Assembly (NCBI GenBank): GCA_036971615.1
Contig: JAYKKR010000048.1
Location: forward strand, 1 to 64,000
DNA length: 64,000 nucleotides
From: Amyloporia xantha
Taxonomy: Eukaryota > Basidiomycota > Agaricomycetes > Polyporales > Adustoporiaceae
Direction: 5' to 3'
The notes beneath the pieces were generated by a model. That model was given only the letters and a program-made list of their open reading frames with translations, ran no database searches and was not told the origin of the DNA. This document shows, piece after piece, positions 1 through 13,236 of this stretch; the first letter of the stretch is position 1; every line of letters starts with the position of its first letter. The translations under genes and the position numbers were made by a program.

Positions 1-25
1 TTTCGTTCTCTAATTGCGTGTACAG

Positions 26-399
26 ATTCTGTTGACGACAGTGGCGGACGTGATCGTACGCGGCATCGTTACTGCTAGGAGCCAGAACGCCCTCAACTCG
101 TCTAACCGAGCAGCACTCATGGCACCTTTGAACCAGATACTTGCTGCAATGGACATATGGGGCTGCGCTCTCCTTTATCTGGTGAGTGTACTATGCATAT
201 CTTACGAAATTACTAATCCACTCAATCTCGTATATTATAGGACATCAACGGACGATCGTCCAGCAGAGTCTCGTCGGCCTATAAGCCATGCAACATGGCA
301 CTCTCCCTAGGATCACATTCACTTTTTTCCAACGAACGAGTTGTATCTTCAATGCTACTAGATTTATATTCTAAATTTCTGCCTGTATCCCTTAGCTGA
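26..399 (+). CDS. 3' end of an unidentified gene (two last exons)
   Basis: A 3'-splice site (ctaat branch, then tacag) ends at base 25, so coding enters the window inside an intron. Exon 26-181 is open in phase 0. A canonical intron at 182-240 (gtgagt, a tactaat-like branch, tag) joins it to exon 241-399, which stops at TGA. About 104 resid are visible. They start with a partly hydrophobic stretch (ILLTTVADVIVRGIV) and continue Ser/Asn-rich. No family is recognised. The 5' part lies left of the window, so the function cannot be judged. A non-coding reading is possible, but the splice signals and phases agree. Confidence 0.5.
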
Positions 400-3300
400 C
401 CATCACTTGATCTTGTATCCCTTGCGAATATTGGCGACGTGAAGCATCACACCTGTCTTGGAACTCTGCGACTGTAGCTTCAGATATTTATACGAGACCG
501 CACCGTTTGTTATTTAATGGAATGAGTCGTACGCATCGTTCCCAAATATAGCGCTATATTTATCCTCCATGTTTCTAATTTCTCACTGCATAATTTATCG
601 CCTAATACCAAATGAAAGGTGAGCAACTCAGTTCAAGTCGCTCTATCTACTCGCTAGTCGTATCAACGATGAATGCATGTCATGTCACTTGCATTCATTT
701 TTCTCGCCTTCTTTGACGAGGCTCAAGTCTTCACTTTGCAGCACGGGATGTTCCCTTGGTGTCAGGAGTACACTTACCCTCGCCAAATGTTTGGCACGCA
801 CTCTACCGGCAAGCGGGACGGCACCCAACATATCGGGACCTGTACCACCAAGTTCTTTGTCGCTAGCCGTCATGAGACATGTTATGAGCACAGCGACAAA
901 CGATGAAATCATATCTAAAATGTACCTCGAGATCAATCATCCAAACGCCAGTCTCCGTTGCCTCTTTGTTCTCTTCGTGATCGAACCTGACCTCCGTGCG
1001 CCCGCTCTTTGATCAAAGGCGAGTTTGGGCACAAGATGCCGAAGCACGTTTTCGCCGCCTTATAGCGGAAGCCACATCACTGCCAAGAGGGATTCACGGA
1101 TGATGGTCCCTGTAATAATGTGCGCCACATTAGCAGCGTTCGGGTGGCTTTGAACGCACTGAACAGTAGCTTCAGTCGTCAGGACAACAGGATTGACTAT
1201 GAATTTGCAGTGCAGACAGAACGATTGAGGTGAGTGGCTCCAAGCCAGCGGCGATAGTGGTGGACAGGATAACAGAGGAGATCCAATTGCCGTACCTCTA
1301 CCCCATGTTCGTGTTGCACATGTCCACGCTCCGGATCAACGTCGTTTCACCAGCAGCTAGTTGCTCGTCCGTTTGCGTCACAGAAAGCCATGGCGGTTTG
1401 TCATTCGGGATCAGAGTCGAGCGTATAGAGCGTCATTCGGAACATGAGACGACGCACGGCTCTGGGACAGGGGGAATGCCTTCGTTTGCACGGTTGCAGT
1501 CTGCTCGTCAAGCCCCGCAGTCTTCGCTTGGACGAATGTCACCATCAGCACGGTACACGGCTAATGTACAAGCACATATAACCAGACCTGCGCAGACCAC
1601 GGGGCAGTGCAGATGCCCACAGTACGTCGCCTGGTATACTGTGAAGATATAGTATGATGATTATCGAGTTCAAGACAACCCACCTGATGCTACGGAACTT
1701 GACAGGAAGACTGAATTGCCTAGATCTGTCAGTTCTCTTGAATGACATCAAGGATCATTACTGCGCGCTGCGCCGCTGGCACTGTGGAGTATTCACGCTC
1801 TGCTGATCAGTGACAGCGAAAGCATGGAAACCAACACGGAAGAACGGACTTTGACTGAAGCAGTCAAGACAGTGGCCAAACGGATAGCGCGTAATAAAAC
1901 TAGAGATAAGATGGGTGAGAGAGTTAAGTCTAAAAGCCTGAGAAGCAGTGCAAGGCGAGTAAGCAACTCACGCAATACGAAAGTAGTTGGCTGTGTAGTC
2001 TAACGCCAGACCCGCTCGATATGTCACACGTCAAGAGGTACCCGTGATGCTCGGCTTGCTTTAGGAACAAAACGACAGAGCATCGGTCGCAATGCATATA
2101 TTGAGCGAGCGTCGCTATCAACGCGTAGTCCAAGAGCTTGTGGTCGTCGCACGAGCAGTCTTCTCATGTAAAATATGTAAAATATTGGGAGACACTGATT
2201 ACACGAGCTCACCAACGATTGCAATCACGTCAACTGTCCCCATAATAAATGTAGGCTGGGTATGTTATATCAATAACTGAACACAATGCAATCGAGACGC
2301 AATCCTGAAACTCACCTGAACGCGTTGGAAGAATGCTTAACAAATCGTAATATACGGGAGACTTATCACGGCAGTTCAACCTTACGGCGGATGTCATTCA
2401 GAACTTCGACGCTGTGCTAATAACGGAAAAGGGGTATCTAAGTATCTCAGTCAAGAAACGATATAAACTGAGAAGAGCTCTGCAAACCTTCCTTCAGATC
2501 GCTGTCCGTGCTTCCTGACCAATCTGCACTTCGCCGAGAGCACCGAGGAGATCCTCTCAATATGACCCGGAATCAGAATCTTGCAATTTCTCCTCGCTTT
2601 GGGTCGGAGCAGTCGCATATTAGCTTTAGGGTGAGTCTAATCTGAAGCCCAGAAGGTTCGACGGGCATTTGGCAGTCGCAGATTATGGACAGTGAGGTGG
2701 GTTTTCGGATATCTATTGGGAGATCTGCCCGAGACTGAGACCGGTAATTTAGATCCAGCTTGAGTTGCGACGTTCTGAAGGGCGGTTGTTGGAATGGTAG
2801 TAGATGTTTTGTTTGTGTACAGGACAGAATATATCCGCGTACGGTTGCGGGGAGCGAGGTGAAAGTCGAGTTGTGATGTGGCGTGTAGGGGCGGCACTCT
2901 CGCTGAGTTGCCGGATGCGGGCTCATGCGAAAGGTTTTTGCAGCCGCTTCCACGTCGAATCTGCACTGGAAAAACCACGATGTCTTCCTATCCTCATCCG
3001 CAAGGCTGTTGGTTTTGGATTCTGAGTCTTGTCTGCTTCTTTGATTATTGCGAAGGCTATCTCTTGCTGACCGAAGTCACGTACGCTGGGTGGCTGTCTC
3101 GGGAGTCTGGTCAACATTGACCACTTCGGCCCCTTCTGTGTGGTTCTCTTGCGGGGACAACCTTTTTCGACGCTTCAGCTCAAAGGTATTCGGACTGTTG
3201 TTAGGGCACTAGGACTGTGCTCAAAGCTGCCGGGACTATGTCGTCCAGAGTTTCATTCTCTTGGACGTGATTGCTCTTGAGGATGGCGAGTACGACCCGA

Positions 3301-4399
3301 GTACGACCTTCTACATGTGCAGTCGTATTCTTGCAGTTCAGATTGGGTCTTCTTTGCGAATTTCCTGCTTCAGGACTTCGTAGACATTCTGCAGAACATC
3401 TGCTCTTGTTTCAAGGCTGCGGTAATCTGCAACAGGTCACCCTCGCCGAGTAAAGAACAACTTATCACAGGGATGTTTAATTGTAGCACGGTACGTGGTG
3501 TAAAACATGGCTATGCGTTTCTTCGTTCCGAAAAACAGTATTGACGATACTTGTCGTGCGCGAACTGAGAGTTCGATACCCGGTGAGGTTGACGGGTTCT
3601 TGTCTTCATGCTCTTCACAAACAATTCGGATGGCTTGTTCTTGATCACACTCGCGCTTTTGTCGTCCTGGTGTCCTTGAGGCCATACGTTGACTTCAGTA
3701 TAGAGTCTCTCACTGTGAAGGTAGAGATTGAAACTCGCCTGATGGGCCACCATGATAAGAGCGCGTCACAGTCTCGTGGTACGTGACGTCGGGTCACACG
3801 GGCGGCAATTACCTGTGCGCGCAGGTACGATGTGCCCTCTTGACTGGCGATGCACGCTCGTTGGGATGGGATTCATCCTGGATCCAGTTCACTGGGCTAC
3901 ATCGCGATATGTAATGAGATCCACCAACAGCTCAGGATACGCACATGGGATAATTGCGGTAGCCTATGACCTCCAATTTGTGGTCAAGGATGCGAGCATG
4001 GCACACTGGCATTATGTGTCATGTTTATGGGCAATCACTATGAAAGAAATTCCTGTCCAGTACGGGTTACTATTAATGCTGAAGATCAAAGAATAGGCTT
4101 TCTTTTGTGAGATACGCCCATTTGAGGACGGAATGCTCGCGATCATACCCACTGGTCGACGCGAGCGTGCTGCACATATCTTCTGACGACTGTGCTTCAT
4201 TCTCAAGGTACTGAATGTGAGCCACAATTGCTAGAGCGGACCAAAGGTCGAGGAGGATGAGAGCGAACCACAATAGCACATTCGCGGAAGCAAATCTAGA
4301 CCCAACACAACGCGGGGAGAGTCAGAGGGTGGTTTAAGCTTGGCCCCAGTCAGTCGTGTTCCCGCCTTACGTGTATCTCCTGCGTCAAATTTCTTGTCC
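400..4399. other. 4-kb stretch with no confident gene
   Basis: No long ORF or recognisable domain is seen on either strand. Two weak coding hints exist: the three-exon minus-strand model listed separately at 1758-2243, and a 68-codon minus-strand ORF at 4073-4279 that begins with one hydrophobic segment (LLWFALILLDLWSALAIV). A minus-strand patch around 685-936 has a good 5' splice site (gtaagt) and a short hydrophobic start, but I could not connect it to other exons. The rest looks like intergenic or strongly decayed sequence. Confidence 0.4.
1758..2243 (-). CDS. possible small three-exon gene, unknown product
   Basis: Three minus-strand exons (2243-2213, 2162-1972, 1937-1758) are joined by introns beginning GTGAGC and GTGAGT. 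Their phases close exactly to 133 codons plus TAA. The predicted protein is Cys- and His-rich in the middle (EDCSCDDHK, HCDRCS) with no family I know. An additional upstream exon is possible because a good donor (GTGAGT) lies near 2311. Phase agreement over three exons is the only support, so this could be chance. Confidence 0.28.
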
Positions 4400-4406
4400 T
4401 ATATAA
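4400..4406 (+). promoter_or_regulatory. TATA box of the 145-aa orphan gene
   Basis: The sequence tatataa lies about 165 bp before the ATG at 4571 and is followed by a pyrimidine-rich tract (tcttctctcttctc), a common layout of fungal core promoters. Confidence 0.5.
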
Positions 4407-4570
4407 TGGGGTCTCGTCTGCCTACCGACTTTTCTTCTCTCTTCTCATTCCCCTCACATCATCTGGCCGACGCGTGCATTTGAGCAACGGGACGTTCGGG
4501 CTCGCGTTCGCTCTGGTCTGCATAGCGAGCGGTTGTTACCCATCCGGTGGCTCTGGCCAATTATCCTACG

Positions 4571-5188
4571 ATGTCTCAATACGATGTTTCTGATATGCGT
4601 CTGCCTGCGTATCGCTCGACGCATTGTGAGCGTTACCACCCGTTCCCCAGGGTGTCGCGTCGCTATGATTTTATTTATCATTCAATGGTGAGCTTTCAGG
4701 CCGCTTGCCTGTGTGTGCAGAGCTAACTGAGGTTTCCTATTCATAGAAGGAGGAGCGCTCCATGGATAATATGTGGAAGCAAGACCCGGACATGGAGTCG
4801 CCGCCATCGGTATTTTTGGTGCGATCGAGGTACTGGGAAGTGGTCACTCATCAGGCTCACTCTGTTTGCGTCACTCCTTGCAGCGTCCTCTTCGTGTCGA
4901 GCAAGATAACCCTAATGACCTTGATGGAGATGTGTCGTCGTTGGAACTCGACGATGTTCGGTCAACGGATGACGCGAAGGTTGTGCCTCCTGACTCTAAG
5001 ACCTGCATGGAGGGAGGAAAAAGCGCGGTGGAGCCTACATTTATTACCGTGAGCTTTATCCATCACATTATGAATAATCATTGAATTATTTGCAGCGTTT
5101 CGTCCTTGTGGTCATACGCACGGGATCGCAACCGACCGCTGCCATTAAAAATTGGTTGCACCAAGCAAGGTTGACTCTACTTGGGTGA
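4571..5188 (+). CDS. small orphan protein, four exons
   Basis: Exons 4571-4687, 4747-4809, 4884-5048 and 5096-5188 all join in phase 0 through GT-AG introns of 47-74 nt and give a 145-residue protein ending in TGA. The N-terminal third is rich in Tyr, His and Arg (MSQYDVSDMRLPAYRS). The middle is acidic and Ser-rich (DLDGDVSSLELDDVRS). The last exon has a short hydrophobic stretch (RFVLVVIRTG). No signal peptide or known domain is visible. A TATA box and pyrimidine tract stand upstream. The function is unknown. The gene call rests on four matching exon phases and the promoter. Confidence 0.6.
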
Positions 5189-5535
5189 CTTACCACTGCA
5201 TAGAGATGGGCTTCGGCCCTCATTCGTCGTATGTTCATCTAATTGGCCTCTGCTTTATCATAGCTTTATTCCGTGCTGTCTTGTAGTCTTTTGACTTTGA
5301 CGTGGTAATTTCGCAGCTAATTGCATTTCTTTGAATGTATATACCATAGTACGACATTAAATATAATCTCGAGCTTCATGCATGTATGATTTCATTGAAT
5401 TACGAGGCTATGCCCACTTTGAATGATAATCGCCCGCATCGTGCACGCGTATAGTCGGACTTTGACTGCGCTGTGCCTAAGTTGAACACGTGCTATGACG
5501 ATATAGAGGAGGCGCAGCCTGCAGAGTGGCAGTAG

Positions 5536-5545
5536 AATATAAGTA
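5536..5545 (+). promoter_or_regulatory. TATA-like element of the F-box/RCC1 gene
   Basis: The motif aatataagta sits about 100 bp before the start codon at 5640, followed by a pyrimidine-rich leader. Confidence 0.45.
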
Positions 5546-5639
5546 CAGCAACTGGCCCCTGCGTGCTAGTCCGCAGCTCTAATCTCCCTTCGACCTCTTT
5601 CTCTATATTTGTACACTCAAATAATCCATAGTATCTGAC

Positions 5640-7934
5640 ATGACTGGATTAACCGATTTACCTGTCGAGCTCTTTCTCGACCATCTGTTCCCATTACTTT
5701 CCATCTCCGCTCTCCTCAACTTGTCCTGCACCAACCGCTTTTTTCACGAACTTGGTTCAGACGAACCCTTTTGGCACAGAAGACTTCAAGAGGACTTCAA
5801 TTTCTCCGGGTCAGAGACTGCCAGAAAAAGTGGCTGGAAATTCCTGTATTCGCGTCTTTCGCATCCCAGAGTGTTCGTGTGGGGGTATGTCTTTGTGCCA
5901 CTCTTGAAGCAGGGCGGCACCACTGACAGTTGCACATCAGCGAGAAGGGTCATGGGCGGCTCGGTCTGCACCCAAATGTGCTTTCGCGCATCACTATGCC
6001 GCTAGGAGTCCCCTACCCAGTACAATTGCATATTTCCGGTGTCCGTATCGTGAACCTTGTTGCGGGTGGAATGTAAGCAAATGCGTGCACTACACGAAAT
6101 ACTCTCTTTGACGTGAATTGGATGAATGCAGGTCATTCCACGCCTTGGACTCACGTGGTGACATATACGTTTGGGGTGAGGCAATCTGCTAAGTTATGTG
6201 TCTCGTACTAACCATCGCTACAGGAGTGCTCAATGGCGCCGCTGGAGCGCTGCGAAGCGACGGGTACGCAATACCATCCAAAGCTGCCGAAACCCCCATG
6301 CGACTCAGTCTTCCGGTCAAGTTCCGCAGTATTAGGTGAGTAGTTATGATACCGACAGTCATATCACTCTCATACAAGTCAACGCAGCTGCGGGCGCCTG
6401 CATTCCACTGCGCTCGACGCGGCTTCGCAGGTCTGGACGTTCACGTCCTGGGGCAGGCCTTTCAAGCTAGTGTCACACTTGTTGGATAAGTCTTCAGCAG
6501 AGACGACTGCAGTCCAGATCGAGAGCGGGTGGGGATTCTCGTCCGTGCTAACTGAGTCGGGCGATGTGCTCGTGTATTGGCCATCCATTGGCCGGATGAA
6601 GGAAGCTGTTGATGCCAAGAACGAGGAGCTTGATGAGCAGAGTGCGACAGTGCAGACAAGAGCGCTGCCCACTGACCAAGAACCGCATGTCGTTCCATGT
6701 TACGCTTGGGATCTGCAGGGCGTCGACCCTGTACGCCTGCCGCCGATACGGAGCGATCAGTTACCACGACTCACCGACACAGGCCTGTCAGACCAGCAGC
6801 TCGATGGTGAGACGAAGCTGGTTAAGATCGCGGGCATGGACAGCGCGATTATAGGGCTGACGAACAAGGGCCATGTCCTGATGTACGGCTCGCTCGGGGA
6901 GAAGATTCGTACCAGAATGGTCATTGGATATACGTATGTGCTCAAGGAATGCAACCTCGTTCCATTGAGCTCACTCCGTTTTGGGCATGCAGCTCCCTCA
7001 GTTCAGCGAAGTCGACAAAGTGAGAGCGCATCCGACATTCGCTACTTCTGCACCGGAAGGCGATCCATCTCCGGAGCCACCTGAGACGATGCACATCACT
7101 CATGTCAGACCTGCTTCTCTCGCTTTCTTAATTTTTGAGTTCGGAAGCTCACATCTATCATCCACAGATCTCTGCTCATTTCCAGACTTTCGTCGCCTAC
7201 TCCACTGGCGAGCGCTCCGTCGTTCTTATGGGCCGGCCCCCGACGACCTCATTTATTGTTACCGGTCACACTGCGGAGCCACTTGTGCCCATCGTGTTAC
7301 CAGCACTGCAAAACCGTGGGATCATATCTGTTGTCCTCGGGGACTACCACTATGGTGCGCTCACCGACACAGGGAAGCTCTTGACCTGGGGTGCGTTTTC
7401 TCTGGGTGCCCTGGGCCTCGGCGATCCGGCAAAGATTCCTGTTGGGCAGCCGGGCGGCTTCCGAGACGACGCGCAGCGGCAGCGGTCGGCGGCGAGACGC
7501 TACGCCGACCTGCGCTCTATGCCACCGCCAGAGGTGAGCGTGCCTACAGAGGTCATGTTCGACCACGGCGAGAAGAAGAAGAAGAGGGAGAAATATTGCT
7601 TCGCTGCGGCCGCGGCGGGCTGGCACATGGGTGCGCTGGTCATTGACCTTGAGGTTCGTGGAGGGCACGCCGTGATCTTTTTGCTTATATGCTTATGACG
7701 TGTCTCGCTTTAGCCAAACGAAGAGGATTCGGACGATGAAGGGGCCTTGGACATGCCTGGAGCATTTCCCGCGGATGATGAGACGCACCCGCCATCTTCT
7801 GGTGGAGGTGGTTTGCCACAGGCGCCAGGGAGTATCCTATGCTGCCGTTTGGACGTGGGAATCATTTTCGTATTGGCTTCGCAGGGCGGGAATGCGTCGA
7901 GGCACCGGTGGTAGAGGCAGAGGATGAATATTAG
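5640..7934 (+). CDS. F-box protein with RCC1-type repeats (SAF1-like)
   Basis: Eight exons: 5640-5884, 5941-6072, 6132-6175, 6224-6335, 6388-6937, 6993-7103, 7168-7653 and 7714-7934. The N-terminus is an F-box (LPVELFLDHLFPLLSI, then FWHRRLQEDF), the Skp1-binding part of SCF ubiquitin ligases. RCC1-like blade motifs follow: GEKGHGRLG, SFHALDSRGDIYVWG, GRLHSTALD and YHYGALTDTGKLLTWG. This order is that of yeast SAF1-type substrate adaptors, so a role as an SCF substrate receptor is inferred. The intron after 7103 starts GTCAGA, which is unusual. Near 7828-7830 the frame must shift by one base (GGG reading as if GGGG) to reach the family-like tail FRIGFAGR and a stop at 7934. Without the shift it ends at 7914. 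With the shift the protein is about 633 aa. Confidence 0.85.
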
Positions 7935-8308
7935 CCATGCTAATAGAAGTCATACGAATAAGCGAAAGTGATGTACGTTACGAAGAAGTGCTCTAGGCTT
8001 ATTGCTGTAATGTTATTTTTGAAAATGCCTTGCAACGCAAGTTCTGGAAGTTCATAAACCTGTGCATTACTAGTACACTTTGACTTAAGAGGCCGATTAC
8101 GCTTGTATAGCCTCCATCTGAGGTTGGTAAATGTTTCGATGGCGAGCGATCACATAAGAAAGGAGTGATCCTCAGTTTCATACTATGGTAATACACGAAG
8201 TAGCTGCAGAGCGATGCAAGGAGGAGAAAGTCGAAGGGATACAAGTTGACGCTATTCTCCCATCGAACATCTACTAACCACTACGCTATATCAGAAGCGT
8301 GCTTGCTC

Positions 8309-11300
8309 TCAATCCGTCATGAAAGGCGCGCCCACTGACATGACATTGGGCCTGTGGGATACAAGCGTCACATTTTGACTGGTCTCTGGGAGGGCAACCT
8401 GCTGCCACTCTACTAGCTGGGACTCCTGGGAGTTTGAGATATCAGTTGATAGACTGGATGGAGACGTAGGAACAGATCCGAATCTTTGACGGTTTGATCT
8501 CAATTCGAAGACCACGTCTCCCCGAGAATTTAGCGCTGGATTCGCAAGCATGCAAGCGTGCATTCCTGAGAAACAGAATGGTCCTTCTCCCTCGAATTGG
8601 CGTAGCGATGCCAAGACGTCGGTGAGATCGATGGTACTGGGGAGTTCGGAGGCGAGACTGGAATGGAGGTCGATTTGCCCGACCATGTCTCCATCACCCT
8701 CTGTTTCTGCAGGCTCGAGAGAAGGAGCGGTCACATCTACGATGCGGGCTTGGAGTCCGTCCTCGGTCGTCTCAAGGGTTAGGGATGCGCTCCATTTTGC
8801 AGAAGATTTGGTACTGAGAAAATCCGTCAGGTAGATGGTCCACGACGAAAGAAATGCACGTACGCTCTTTTGCTCGTATCAAAATCGAACGACGCTGCAA
8901 TTTTGGCATCACCCCCAACCTTGATGTCTAAACTGTGGCCTGTGCCTGTAGCAGATATTTGTACGTAATTGCGCGTTTCAGCTAGAAGAAAATGACTTAG
9001 TGACATGATAAAACGAGGAGACAGCTGCAACTCACATGAGGCCGAACACGCTGCACTGACAACGTCATCTCCCTCCTGCTCATAAGTGAACGCTACACGA
9101 TGCCACCATTTCCACCTCAAGGTGCCATCTTCGTTCAGCTCTTCTAAAACCCATCGACATTCGCGTCTTTTTCTCCGTTCATCTCTCGCCCACGCAACGA
9201 ATTGGAGCGCCCATGCACCGTCTTCGTCCACAGGGGAGTATATCGGACTGACAGTCGTGATGCTGTTGACAAAAGCTAGAGACGCTAGTAGCCCTTGGTC
9301 TATCACCGCATCTCTGGAGAAACTGACGGTGCCCTCGGATAAACCTTTCCGTGTATCAATGGCCCAATCATTGCAATCTTCGAGTGTCGTGGAAGGCAAT
9401 GGACGAAATGCCATCATACCCAGGATCAAGACGGCGGGTTCCATGCCAGATGCAACCTGAGACCAATTTTGTCGGGTAACGACCTCTTTCGAGTATATGC
9501 GACAGACAGCATCAGTCAAACCGAAGGAAGGTAGTGCACTTCCCGGCCTCCAGACTGGAATAGTGAGAAAGACATTCACGCAGGCTTCTTGTAAGACAGC
9601 GAGGTAGCGATCACGTAGGTAGTGAAGCACAGCGTGGACTTGGTCGATCGGCCGTGCATCTCCTTGTGACTGAAGGAGACCGTCGAAATGGGAGTATTCA
9701 TGTAAAAATTGGGCACCTAGTTGATGCTAGATGTCAGTCTTCGGCCTTCAGGGTCAAGAGATAGAGCTCACTACTGAAGTCCAGTAATACATGTTGCAAA
9801 TCGCATTCGTCAGGTTTACGAGTGAGCTCAAATATCTGCGATTCTGGAGAAAACAACGAAGAAGCGGCGTCTGACAAATCAACATCTGTAGTCATTTTTA
9901 AATCCACTTCGAATGCAATCTTCCAATTCTGAAGCTCATAAATCTTGCTCCTGAAAACACGACAGTAATCAAAACAAGAATGAAAAATAATTCAAGGACA
10001 GCGGGCTTACTCTCTCCAAGGTACTTTGTTCTTCAGAAGCTTCATATCACCCTTCTCCACATACACCCAGACTATCGCTCGGCTGTTACTCAGTAACCGT
10101 ACCATCATAGGCTTGAAAGTTGCTGAAAAGAAATCTTCAAATTTCCAACTAGCCAGAGTCTGAGATGAGTCTTCTGTGTTCGATGCTGTAGCGAGTCTCC
10201 AAAGACGTCTAAATTGGGCGTTAATAGATCTCTGCGAAACAGCGATGACTTGATCGAAGCCATGCGTATCAGACTTCGTTACTAGTTGCTTCCATGATTC
10301 GAGCTTGCTATCGGTAGTCCTATCACTGGATCCATCCCCTTCCGAAGCAGGTTCGGCATCGCTTGATTCCTCATCTCCTTCGGGCGGTGTCGGTTCGATG
10401 GGAAATTCTTCATCATCGATGGAAGCAGATGAGCGAGGATCATAAATCACGAGATTGTTGTTGTTTTCCAGACAAGTCAGGTATTCTTTGTCGAAGAACT
10501 TGAGCAAACGATCCTTGCATGTAGCGTTGTCTTCGTCGGATCCGTCGAGGTCGGGAATTGAGCATGCATTCATGCATATTTGCGCTTCTGCACTGTACAT
10601 TCAGTATCAGAAGCAACTACAATCAAAGGACGTCGTACTCTGTGAGTCAATCTTGCGAATGAGAACACCGTCGCATTCCTCCTGGACGACATCGGCGACT
10701 ATGGCAATCTCCAACCCCTTCCCAGTACACTGGGTGAGATCGCTGCATTTTATGAATTAAACACGAGGCTATACTATGATAGTGAGCAGACTTACTCGGT
10801 ATTTTCCGCGCCTATCTCGAACGAAACTTCATCTACTTTGAAAAGCAGTTCGGCCTCCTTCGAGCAGATCGCACTCAAGAGAGGAGTTCCGAACTTCAAA
10901 TGAAATCGGATATCGGATTCGTCTACGGTCCAAGAACCGCGGTACTCGGCAAGCGCTACAGCTGTCCAATCGGAGGTCTGATCTGTGCAGTCGTCTGCAA
11001 GCATAGCCGCCTTTAGCCAAGATGAGGAAAGCTGTGTATTGATCGCCTCGACAGAGGCACCGCATATTTCACCAACTTCGTCCACAGGCCCACCCATGAA
11101 GGAATGGTCGATTGTTAATCTCAGATCGGAAGCATCGAAATCGGGTAATGAAAAAAGGACACTTTGGCCGGCGCTTTGGAGAAATTCGAGGTACTTCATA
11201 AGGTAGTACCCGAGGGCATCCTGGTCGGCAGATGCCTCCGACACAAGGGTCATGAGTCGAGCATCTGCAGGTCTTTTGAACACGGGACAAAAAGTCATCG

Positions 11301-11807
11301 AATAAGCGGACATACTCAATAGATCCAGAATGACGAAGCGCATGAGGCTCTTCCTATTGCCATGTCCCAAGTCTGGAATATCGACTTCGCGCACGGTAAA
11401 GGAGACGCGAAATTTAATTTCAACTTGTTCAATTTGCTGAATGCGATTCCTAAGGCAGATTCTGTGAGAACAGAGATGTACTCGGAACCAGGGACGTACT
11501 TGTCGGAAGACAACGTTGTCGTGTCATGAGTGCAGTCGAGATGATAGTGACCTTTTCTGATCCTCAGATATAAAAAGGCATCATGGTTGCATATGAATTC
11601 GAGACGAGGCTTGTCAAAACTAGCCTGAAACATAGTAGCAGTTTCTGACAAAGCCCTGTCTTCATATTGACCGAAATAAAAATCAGCAAGGGCATGCGCG
11701 TATCCTTCAAGACGAAATAGCGTCAATAAATGTTCAAAACCGCAACTGGACATTACATACTGAGTGGCTCTTCTGAGCTGGCGGCGTTGCTGTGGTGGCT
11801 GAGACAT
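8309..11807 (-). CDS. 1040-aa conserved-looking protein of unknown function
   Basis: Eight exons on the minus strand: 11807-11500, 11449-10796, 10742-10639, 10587-10011, 9950-9775, 9716-9036, 8981-8864 and 8813-8309. They sum to 3123 nt, exactly 1041 codons, and every junction is GT-AG. There is no signal peptide or obvious membrane span. An acidic Ser/Glu-rich linker lies in the middle (EGDEESSDAEPASEGDGSSD). It is followed by the motif FDQVIAVSQRSINAQF and a stretch ending FEVDLKM. The C-terminal third has alternating beta-like segments (GTGHSLDIKVGGD). The pattern faintly recalls lipid-binding TULIP-type modules, but this is only a guess. The gene is well supported; the function is not known. 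Confidence 0.8.
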
Positions 11808-13236
11808 TCTACAGCATTGTGATAGAGCGCGTCCAGTTGCGCGTTGATGAAATACACTGCTTGAGGAGCACAATTCTCGCCGAAACACATAACGATAAGA
11901 GTGCGGCTGGAGGGTACAGTGAGCGAGTCAGTCGTACACGTCAGTTCGACGCGGGGATACTCTGAGTGTTCCTTCGAGCTTATAACAGAGCGTGAGGCGC
12001 GTTCAATCCCTTGAATTATCCACGCAGATCGCGCGTATAAGTTGGCTACTCTGTTTTGCGATGTCTGAGAAGAGCGGAAATGATAAACATGCCTTGATCA
12101 GCTGTAATAGCATTCAAGGAATTAGAATGACGGTCTCATCTAATTCCAGGGTCCATAGATGCCGTATACTAGCAATTTTCTGGTCTCATGATACGACAAT
12201 AGACACAGCCCACTTGATTACTGGCTGATAGACGTGCTGTTCATTCTGACCGAATAGCTTCCACAAAACTGTTTTGATTCCGCATTCTCTTGACAGTACG
12301 ACTCTTCACTAAAGCGTCGGCATCTCTATATATCACAAATCTCATTGAACTTTTTCAGTGACTTCTCATTGAAATAACTCTTGCAACCTACCTGCTCCAA
12401 ATGACGCCTTTCGAGATCAAGCTCGAAGCAATTGTGGTTGCTGCAATAAACGATTGAGTGGCAGGATATATTGAGCAAAGGAAGATCAACGACGCAAATT
12501 CAGTCTGCATTTAGGAGAAATTATCTCGTAAGACGATGAGAGATGTCACGACGAAGCTCTCAAGAACACACTCCAAGCGGCGCCATTAGAACTGCTGCTC
12601 GAAGTGATCAACATTGATACAGTAGATGTCAGAAAAAGAAAGCGTGTGTGAGATGCTTGTCGTATTCGTTCATCACATTAAAAAACGCGGATGTACACGA
12701 TGTTCTACTGCAGCGAGGCAAACAGGGGTTCAATTGAAGGAAGATCGATAATCACCAAGTCCGTGTAACAAGGCCGCTGCTGCGCCGCTGAGCAGTACTC
12801 GTGTCCCAAGCGTGGTGCGCTGAAAGCGGCAATAGGACACGAGAAGTCAACCGACTTGTGCATGTGAGACAGACCGATCTCACCATGTAATTTACATCTC
12901 TCAAGATAGCTCGAATGGAAAAAGCAGCCAACTTCATACTGCCAATTATGTATCATACAAGGACACGGGAACATTGCCTAACGTCATGGGAGATGCGCCG
13001 GCCATCGATGATTTTGGCTAGGGGATTGTGAAGACCGCAGACGTAAGCTGCGATAACCCGACGGGCTCTGTATAGGATGGGTGGATAGACCAGTCAAAGC
13101 TGCCATCCAACAGAGCATGCATCAACGTGCAGAATAGCCTTCGATGACTGTCGCTCAACTGTGATCAATATGAGGGATGACATGGACACTGCCAAGGCTC
13201 CGCCAGACGAGGCAAATGGCTATGCAAGTCGAAAGG
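11808..13236. other. intergenic region without a recognised gene
   Basis: Only short unconvincing ORFs occur on both strands. The right part presumably holds the 3' region of RPB4. The left part is the upstream region of the 1040-aa gene. Confidence 0.5.

Noticed and set aside
3540..3620. tRNA-like phrase gagttcgatacc
   Set aside because: Only a T-loop-like word is present. The T stem does not pair, and no acceptor, D or anticodon arm can be drawn.
7654..7934. Tiny intron to explain the frame change at the end of the F-box/RCC1 gene
   Set aside because: The only GT-AG pair available would give a 20-nt intron, far below the 43-nt minimum seen here. A one-base homopolymer error fits better.
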